64,000 nt of DNA from contig FZRE01000005.1 of NCBI GenBank assembly GCA_900199655.1, positions 115,051 through 179,050 of the forward strand, read 5' to 3'. The position numbers and the translations under genes were made by a program. The first letter of the stretch is position 1. Every line of letters starts with the position of its first letter. Positions 59,003-64,000 of the stretch are shown piece after piece. The notes beneath the pieces are model-generated. The model was given only the letters and a program-made list of their open reading frames with translations, had not been told where the DNA came from and did not search any database. The stretch is from Prevotellaceae bacterium KH2P17 (GTDB taxonomy: Bacteria; Bacteroidota; Bacteroidia; Bacteroidales; Bacteroidaceae).

Positions 59003-59908
59003 ATGCACCTGAAAGAGTTTTTCTTTGTACCCAAGTCGGACAGGGCAGCCGTTGTGTTGCTCCTGGCGGCTGTAGTCGTGGCTATTGTCGCGCTGCACGG
59101 CCTCGGTGGCGGCGACGAAGCTACCATGCTGGCTGCTGCCGATAGCTTGCCGAGCCCCAAACGCAGCGCCGGCAGCCCCCCGACACAGGCTTATGGCGAA
59201 TACTACCGGGTGGAGGGCCGCCCTGCAGAGCGCTTCTTCTTCGACCCCAACACAGCCGACAGCACCCAGCTGCTGCGCCTCGGCCTGCGCCCTTGGCAGG
59301 TACGCAACATCTACAAGTACCGGGCTGCGGGCGGAGTGTACCGCCGTGCGGCCGATTTTGCGCGTCTCTACGGCCTTACGGTAAAGCAGTTTCGCGAACT
59401 GGAGCCCTACATCCGCATTTCGGCCGACTACCTGCCGGCCTCTCGTTTGGTCTCCCGCAACTCTGCGGAGGCACCCGTCTACAGCCGCGACACGCTGCTC
59501 TACCCGCAGAAGATGCAGCCCGGAGAGACGGTGGAGCTGAACGCTGCCGACACCACACGGCTGAAGAAAGTGCCCGGCATAGGCAGCTGGTACGCCCGCC
59601 AGATAGTGTACTACCGCGAACGGTTGGGCGGATACGCCAACCGGGAACAGCTGTTGGAAATCGAGGGATTTCCCAATGAGGCGCTCGCCTACTTCCGGCT
59701 GGAGCCCGGTTCGGTGCGTAGACTCAACCTGAACAAGCTCACCATGAGCCAGTTGCGCCGCCATCCGTACATCAGCTTCTATCAGGCAAAGGCCATCTGC
59801 GATTACCGGCGCCTCAAGGGGCCGCTCCGCAGCCTGGACGATTTGCGGCTGCTGCGCGACTTCCCGCCTGCTGCCATCGCCCGTTTGCAGCCTTACGTGG
59901 AGTTTTAA
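59003..59908 (+). CDS. Membrane-anchored helix-hairpin-helix (ComEA-like) protein
   Basis: 301 residues. A basic N-terminal part and one transmembrane segment (about 15-33, AAVVLLLAAVVVAIVALHG) precede three ComEA-type helix-hairpin-helix repeats, each a pair of motifs: NTADSTQLLRLGLRPWQVRNI at about 75, NAADTTRLKKVPGIGSWYAR at about 185 and LNKLTMSQLRRHPYISFYQAK near 245 (pieces shown). Such proteins bind DNA non-specifically. The orientation suggests an envelope-located DNA-binding protein, possibly DNA uptake. No com cluster is nearby. Confidence 0.87.
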   Translation: MHLKEFFFVPKSDRAAVVLLLAAVVVAIVALHGLGGGDEATMLAAADSLPSPKRSAGSPPTQAYGEYYRVEGRPAERFFFDPNTADSTQLLRLGLRPWQVRNIYKYRAAGGVYRRAADFARLYGLTVKQFRELEPYIRISADYLPASRLVSRNSAEAPVYSRDTLLYPQKMQPGETVELNAADTTRLKKVPGIGSWYARQIVYYRERLGGYANREQLLEIEGFPNEALAYFRLEPGSVRRLNLNKLTMSQLRRHPYISFYQAKAICDYRRLKGPLRSLDDLRLLRDFPPAAIARLQPYVEF

Positions 59909-59918
59909 TCGCTCGTTC

Positions 59919-59992
59919 AGGAACTTTTGACAAGTGTCACACCATCATTCGACACTTGTCACACAATCGTGCGACACTTGTCGAAAGTTCCC
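59919..59992. repeat. 22-nt-period GACA-N2-TGTC array, copy 2
   Basis: Boxes at 59929 (GACAAGTGTC), 59951 and 59973 (both GACACTTGTC), 22 nt apart. The 12-nt spacers are ACACCATCATTC and ACACAATCGTGC. Bounded by AGGAACTTTT and GAAAGTTC as in copy 1. It begins 11 nt after the stop of the helix-hairpin-helix gene. Confidence 0.9.
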
Positions 59993-60090
59993 GGAGTTGG
60001 TGTTTTAGCTGCCCAAATCATTCATTCAGTCCCGCTGTTTGGCGCTTTTTGCGTTGTCGTTTGCCCCCGGCTGTTGGGCTGCAGCTGTTC

Positions 60091-60242
60091 CTATCCTTGG
60101 AAAGGGGAGGTTAGTGGGGGATGACGGGAGTCCACCCCAGCCCTCCCGAAGGAGGGAGCACTGCCGTAACCAGAGGCTGAATAGGAGCAAAGACGCCATA
60201 CAATGAAGTGCAGCAGCGGTTCCTCTCCTTGGAAAGGGGAGG
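60091..60242. repeat. Two REP-like palindromes, partly decayed
   Basis: At 60091-60111 (left arm damaged: CCTATCCTT) and 60222-60242 (CCTCTCCTTGGAAAGGGGAGG pattern), both in the same orientation, so not a canonical inverted pair. A CCCTCCCGAAGGAGGG dyad lies between them. No gene is present in 59993-60325. Confidence 0.75.
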
Positions 60243-60325
60243 TTAGGGGGGATAACGGTGTGGGCAGATGCGGTGCGACTGCATGTAGTACAAAGGGCGG
60301 AAAGTGAGGAACAGCGGTTGGAAAT

Positions 60326-60366
60326 GATAAAAAACATCCGCCCCAGAGCAATGTGTGGGGCGGATG
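60326..60366 (-). terminator. Terminator of the PASTA-rluD-ddl operon
   Basis: CATCCGCCCC (60335-60344) pairs with GGGGCGGATG (60357-60366). The minus strand continues TTTTTTATC. Confidence 0.9.
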
Positions 60367-60410
60367 TTTGTGAGTTCACAGCTGCCTGAAAGAGCCGGCA
60401 GAAGAAGCAC

Positions 60411-61406
60411 TTAGAACTGATTTTCTACGATGTCTGTCAGTACCTGCTTGATGTCAAGGCCGGCGGCACGCACCTGCTGGGGGATGAAGCTGGTGGCGGT
60501 CATGCCCGGCGTGGTGTTGATTTCGAGCATGTTAATCCGGTCGGTGCCGTCCTTATCCTTGGAGATGATGTAGTCTATGCGGATGATACCGTTGCAGTGG
60601 AGGATGTCGTAAATCCTGCTGGTCTCCTCGGCCACCCTCTGCGCCGTTTCGGGAGCTATGCGGGCAGGCGTAATCTCCTGCACCTGGCCGTTGTATTTTG
60701 CGTCGTAATCGAAGAATTCATTGCTGGTTACAACCTCCGTAGCGGGGAATACGACGCTCTTGCTGCGCGTCTTGTAGCACCCTATGGATATCTCGGTGCC
60801 CTGCATGAAGCTCTCAACCATCACCTCGTCGCTCTCCATAAAGGCCACGCGAAGGGCCGGTGCAAGCTGGTCGGCGTTCTTAACTTTGGACACGCCGAAG
60901 CTGGATCCGTCGGCTGCCGGCTTCACGAAGCAGGGCATGCCGATGCGTTTCTCAATCTCGTTCTCGTCGTACGCCTGCCCGCGACGCAGCAAGATGCTGT
61001 CTGCCACGTTGATACCGAAGCCGCGCAAGTAGTTGTTCAGCACGTACTTGTCGAACGTCATGGCCTCCACCAGCACGCCACTGGTAGAGTAGGGAACGTG
61101 CAGCAGGTCGAAGTAACCTTGCATCATGCCGTTCTCACCCGGCGTTCCGTGTATGGTGATGTAGGCGTAATCGAAGACTACAGCTTTGCCGTTCTCCATA
61201 AAGGAGAAGTCGTTTTTGTCTATCTTGGCCGTCTTTCCGTCTGCCATGTTTACGTGCCAGTTCACGCCGCGGATATCGACGATGTAGACGTTGTAGCGCT
61301 CCTTGTCGAAGAAGGAGTACAAGCCTTCGGCCGAACGCATGGAAACGTCGTGCTCGGACGAGTCGCCACCGCATACGATAGCGATGTTTCTCTTTAAATC
61401 TTTCAT
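60411..61406 (-). CDS. ddl: D-alanine--D-alanine ligase
   Basis: 331 residues, ATP-grasp enzyme making D-Ala-D-Ala for the stem peptide. N-terminal IAIVCGGDSSEHDVSMRSAEG, HGTPGENGMMQGYFDLLHVPY with the catalytic Ser-Tyr-type loop region, ATP motifs CFVKPAADGSSFGVSKV, and RIDYIISKDKDG and MLEINTTPGMTATSF near the C-terminus. Here it is outside the dcw cluster, in the PASTA-rluD-ddl unit common in Bacteroidetes. 15 nt after rluD. Confidence 0.97.
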   Translation of the reverse strand: MKDLKRNIAIVCGGDSSEHDVSMRSAEGLYSFFDKERYNVYIVDIRGVNWHVNMADGKTAKIDKNDFSFMENGKAVVFDYAYITIHGTPGENGMMQGYFDLLHVPYSTSGVLVEAMTFDKYVLNNYLRGFGINVADSILLRRGQAYDENEIEKRIGMPCFVKPAADGSSFGVSKVKNADQLAPALRVAFMESDEVMVESFMQGTEISIGCYKTRSKSVVFPATEVVTSNEFFDYDAKYNGQVQEITPARIAPETAQRVAEETSRIYDILHCNGIIRIDYIISKDKDGTDRINMLEINTTPGMTATSFIPQQVRAAGLDIKQVLTDIVENQF

Positions 61407-61421
61407 GTTTTCTTGCTTTTT

Positions 61422-62486
61422 CTATTCATCAAATGTGTTGTTTGTAGTGCCGCTGATGTAGCCTCGCCACTTGGCGATGAGCTGCTCCATGTCGGCCGGA
61501 AGCGGCGAGCTGAAGTCCATCTGCCGGCCCGTGCGGGGGTGAACGAAGCCCAGCGTGCGGGCGTGCAGGGCCTGCCTGCTGCAGAGTTTGAAACAGTTCT
61601 GGATAAAGGCCTTGTACGTGGTGCTGCGGTTTCCGCGCAGTATCTCGGTGCCTCCGTAGCGTTCGTCGCCGAAGAGAGGATGGCCGATGCGCTTCATGTG
61701 GGCGCGTATCTGGTGCGTGCGGCCCGTCTCGAGGATGCACTCCACGAGCGTGACGTAGCCGAAGCGCTCGATGACACGGTAGTGGGTAACGGCCGGCTTG
61801 CCTGCACTGCTGCCGGGTTCGAACACCGTCATGCGCAGCCGGTCTTTGGGGTCGCGGGCTATGTTGCCCTCTATGCGGCCCTCGTCTTCGATAAAGTTGC
61901 CCCAAACCAGGGCGTTGTAGCTGCGGTGGGTGGTTTTGTTGAAGAACTGGGCGCCGAGCTTCGTCTTGGCTTCCGGCGTCTTGGCAACCACCAGCAGGCC
62001 GCTGGTGTCCTTGTCTATGCGGTGCACCAGGCCCACTTCGGGGTCGTTGGGGTCGAACGAGGGCAGGTCTTTCAGGTGCCAGGCCACGGCATTGATGAGC
62101 GTGCCATGGAAGTTTCCGGCTCCCGGATGGACAACGAGGCCGGCCGGTTTGTTCACCACCATGAGGTCTGCATCTTCGTAAATGACTTCGAGCGGGATGT
62201 CTTCAGCCTGTATGGTGCTGTCGTGCTTGGGGCGGTCCAGCATTAGGCTGATGGCGTCCAGCGGGCGTACCTTGTAGTTGCTCTTCACGGGCTTGCCGTT
62301 CACATGGATGAAACCGGCGTCGGCAGCCGTCTGTATGCGGTTGCGACTGGAGTGCTGCATGCGCTCGGCCAGATACTTGTCGATGCGCAGCGGCTGCTGA
62401 CCGCCGTCCACAACTACCTTCCAGTGCTCGTAGAGCAGTTGCTCCTCCTCGTCTATTTCGTCTATGTCGGCAATGATGTCTGTCAT
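61422..62486 (-). CDS. rluD: 23S rRNA pseudouridine synthase, RluD family
   Basis: 354 residues. Converts uridines in helix 69 of 23S rRNA to pseudouridine. An S4 RNA-binding domain at about 30-90 (LRIDKYLAERMQHSSRNRIQTA) and the catalytic RluA-type domain with VGLVHRIDKDTSGLLVVAK (nucleophile Asp in HRIDKDTSG) and ECILETGRTHQIRAHMKRIGHPLFGD are visible. Its ATG overlaps the PASTA gene stop by 4 nt. The paralogues RluA/C cannot be fully excluded; the S4 domain and context favour RluD. Confidence 0.93.
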   Translation of the reverse strand: MTDIIADIDEIDEEEQLLYEHWKVVVDGGQQPLRIDKYLAERMQHSSRNRIQTAADAGFIHVNGKPVKSNYKVRPLDAISLMLDRPKHDSTIQAEDIPLEVIYEDADLMVVNKPAGLVVHPGAGNFHGTLINAVAWHLKDLPSFDPNDPEVGLVHRIDKDTSGLLVVAKTPEAKTKLGAQFFNKTTHRSYNALVWGNFIEDEGRIEGNIARDPKDRLRMTVFEPGSSAGKPAVTHYRVIERFGYVTLVECILETGRTHQIRAHMKRIGHPLFGDERYGGTEILRGNRSTTYKAFIQNCFKLCSRQALHARTLGFVHPRTGRQMDFSSPLPADMEQLIAKWRGYISGTTNNTFDE

Positions 62487-63322
62487 TTTTCCGTTTTCTT
62501 TTCCTTAGCGTTCTTGAGCTGGTGGGCCGTGGAGAGCGTCGTTACCGATGTTTGCCTGGCCGATGAGGTTTGCGGAACGGGCTCCTTGGCGGGAGGCGTC
62601 TGCGGCTGTGCCGGATGCCTTGCAGGTGCCTGGGGCTGCTCCACGGGCGTCTGCGGCTGTGCGGGAGCCTCCTTCACTTCTTCGAATTGGTCCTCCTGTC
62701 CGCTCTCGTCTACCTCCTCGAATTCGGGATATACCGGGTCGATGTAGTCCACCGAGTCGTCTTCGGCACGCAGTCCGTTGCCCACCTCGATGATGAGCTT
62801 GTCCTCAATCGAAATCCTGTCGCCCGCCACCACGTGCCTTCCGCGCACGATGATGCCGTAAACCCAGTCCTTCTCTCCGGCCACATACTGTGGCTGTCCG
62901 AGCTTGAAGCCTATCGCGGTGAGCTTGGCCATGGCCTCGCGGAGCGAACTGTTGTCTATCACATCGGGCAGAGTGATGGTCGGAGTGTGCAGGGCGTTGA
63001 TGGTGATATAGATGATGTGGCCCGACTTTACGCGCTCTCCGGGCGCCGGCTCCTGCTCCAGAACGCAGTCGGCGGGCAGGTTCTTCACGTATCCTGTATC
63101 GCTCACGACGTAGCGAAGGCCTGATGCAGAGAGGATATCCTCCATCTGACTGAACGATTTATGCCTGATGTTGGGCACTGGTATTGACTCCCCATGGTGC
63201 GTATAGAAGTCAAGACCGAACTTGACGCCTACACTCAGCAGTATCACCACAATGACCATGGCAAGCAAATTGCCCCAAAGATACTTGCTTACAAACTTGC
63301 CTGCAAATTCCGATGACTTCAT
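62483..63322 (-). CDS. Membrane protein with PASTA domains
   Basis: 279 residues. One transmembrane segment near 17-37 (LLAMVIVVILLSVGVKFGL) then three PASTA domains (about 45-205, with IPVPNIRHKSFSQMEDIL, ITLPDVIDNSSLREAMAKL and VVAGDRISIEDKLIIEVG). PASTA domains bind peptidoglycan stem peptides and glycan. The tail from 215 on is Glu/Pro/Gln-rich and likely disordered (QPQTPVEQPQAPARHPAQPQ). There is no kinase domain, unlike the PASTA kinases of Gram-positives. First gene of the rluD-ddl unit. Confidence 0.88.
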   Translation of the reverse strand: MKSSEFAGKFVSKYLWGNLLAMVIVVILLSVGVKFGLDFYTHHGESIPVPNIRHKSFSQMEDILSASGLRYVVSDTGYVKNLPADCVLEQEPAPGERVKSGHIIYITINALHTPTITLPDVIDNSSLREAMAKLTAIGFKLGQPQYVAGEKDWVYGIIVRGRHVVAGDRISIEDKLIIEVGNGLRAEDDSVDYIDPVYPEFEEVDESGQEDQFEEVKEAPAQPQTPVEQPQAPARHPAQPQTPPAKEPVPQTSSARQTSVTTLSTAHQLKNAKEKKTEK

Positions 63323-63352
63323 CCTTACCGGTTGGAATTATATATTTAGGTG

Positions 63353-63360
63353 CAAATATA
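63353..63360 (-). promoter_or_regulatory. -7 promoter box of the PASTA-rluD-ddl operon
   Basis: TATATTTG on the minus strand, 31 nt before the ATG at 63322. CAAA at 63384-63387 could be the -33 element, but with a long 23-nt spacer. Confidence 0.5.
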
Positions 63361-63500
63361 GCCATTTAAAATGAAACGGCAGACAAAAGTAAGGAAAAAG
63401 TACATTTGGAACAGCAAAGGCGGGGGCTGCGGGTGCGGGCGCAGACTTTAAGTTGATGGGGCTGTGAGGCTATGGTCTGGTGGGTAAGAAGGCGATGAGG

Positions 63501-64000
63501 GCGACCCCTCCAGGGTCGTTTTCCTCTTCTGACAACGCACCGCATGCCTGCTCCCTCACTCCGTTCACTCGCCGGCATGCGGTTACCTGATGGGGCGCCC
63601 CTACCGGGGCACGGAGCAGGATAGATGCACCATGGCTTCCGTTCGATATGTATGCCCATCACCGCGACAAGGTATATGCCCTCCGAGTGATAGAGATTGA
63701 CGCGGCGCAGGCCCTGATTAGGGCCGGAGGCAGCAGCAGACCGCAAAGCGGTCGCCCATTCAAGTAACCGCATGCCAGCGAGAGAGCGAAGCGAACGAGC
63801 AGGCTTGCGGTAGGCAGACTGTTGGGGCAGCGACCCTGGAGGGGTCGCCCTATGCAGCAGCCGTCAGTCTTTCCTACCCCTACAGGCACCACCCACTACT
63901 CCAGCAGTACATCCACGCCACGCTCACCGGACAGCTCGCCCCCGCAGGGGCGCCCCATCATGTAACCGCATGCCAGCGAGAGAGCGAAGCGAACGAGCCG
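63501..64000. repeat. Modular palindrome island 3, running past the window end
   Basis: GCGACCCC/GGGGTCG-type dyads at 63501-63518 and near 63831. Inverted GGCATGCGGTTAC at 63574-63586. Direct GTAACCGCATGCC at 63764 and again at 63962, 198 bp apart. Inner stems here use GCGAG/GCGAACGAGC-type arms instead of GGCCGC. Additional GACCGC/GCGGTC and GGGGCGCCCC dyads. Open frames on the minus strand (63366-63892) are not convincing genes. Confidence 0.8.

Noticed and set aside
60130..60175. CCCTCCC-GAAGGAGGG hairpin as a terminator
   Set aside because: No T tract on either strand and it lies between two REP-like palindromes; more likely part of the repeat block.
63366..63892. Minus-strand ORFs of 135 and 77 residues at the window end
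   Set aside because: They cross GC-rich dyads of island 3 and have the RPL/SPR-type composition typical of translated palindromes.

Overview
This is an ordinary chromosomal window from a Bacteroidota bacterium, most likely a high-GC member of the Bacteroidales near the Prevotellaceae. The evidence is the Bacteroidota promoter form (TTTG, about 19 nt, TAnnTTTG) before many genes, the gene families present (GH92 and GH95 glycosidases, DUF4292, OMP beta-barrel family 3, glycine-lipid acyltransferases), a complete Bacteroidales-type dcw cluster, and very few Shine-Dalgarno sites. The genus is an inference; no 16S gene is present. There is no phage, plasmid, CRISPR array or transposase gene.

Layout. 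0.1-9.7 kb: membrane-tethered TPR regulator, Hsp20, two tandem secreted TonB-C-terminal-domain proteins, gpmI, a large secreted plug-domain protein, ung, and a cysteine-rich DUF3109 protein. 9.7-16.7 kb: repeat block, AraC regulator, a GH95 alpha-L-fucosidase coupled to a lectin-like partner, gyrB. 16.8-18.8 kb: hypothetical secreted protein, rpsT with tRNA-Glu, recO. 18.8-20 kb: a 1.2 kb repeat island. 20-36.4 kb, minus strand: mraZ-rsmH-ftsL-ftsI-murE-mraY-murD-ftsW, then a break with repeats and a promoter, then murG-murC-ftsQ-ftsA-ftsZ-yqeY. 37-41.6 kb: glycine-lipid pair glsA/glsB and a GH92 enzyme with an altered catalytic acid. 41.7-48 kb: dgt facing a dut-TPR-DUF4292-envC operon. 48.4-58.9 kb: outer-membrane barrel, argE-like peptidase, acyl-CoA ligase, prfB, a 47-residue membrane protein, CYTH, VanZ, two NSS transporters. 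58.9-64 kb: helix-hairpin-helix protein, then PASTA-rluD-ddl on the minus strand, then another repeat island running off the end.

Functionally, the window is dominated by cell-envelope growth and division: dcw, ddl, PASTA protein, EnvC-like amidase activator and glycine lipids. DNA and nucleotide maintenance (gyrB, recO, ung, dut, dgt) and translation (rpsT, prfB, rsmH, rluD) genes are scattered between.

The unexplained content lies between genes. Four repeat systems recur: (1) 22-nt-period arrays of a small TTCAAG-N3-CTTGAA stem at six loci, two of them abutting or touching a stop codon; (2) two 22-nt-period arrays of GACA-N2-TGTC boxes closed by a GAACTTT/AAAGTTC inverted repeat; (3) 205-bp islands with inverted GTAACCGCATGCC hairpin modules and a set of different GC-rich dyads; (4) REPIN-like inverted pairs of CCTCCCCTT/AAGGGGAGG palindromes, exactly 207 or 141 bp long. 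No mobility gene for them is in the window. These, the in-frame repeat insertion in rsmH and the Gln-for-Glu GH92 are the main items to follow up.
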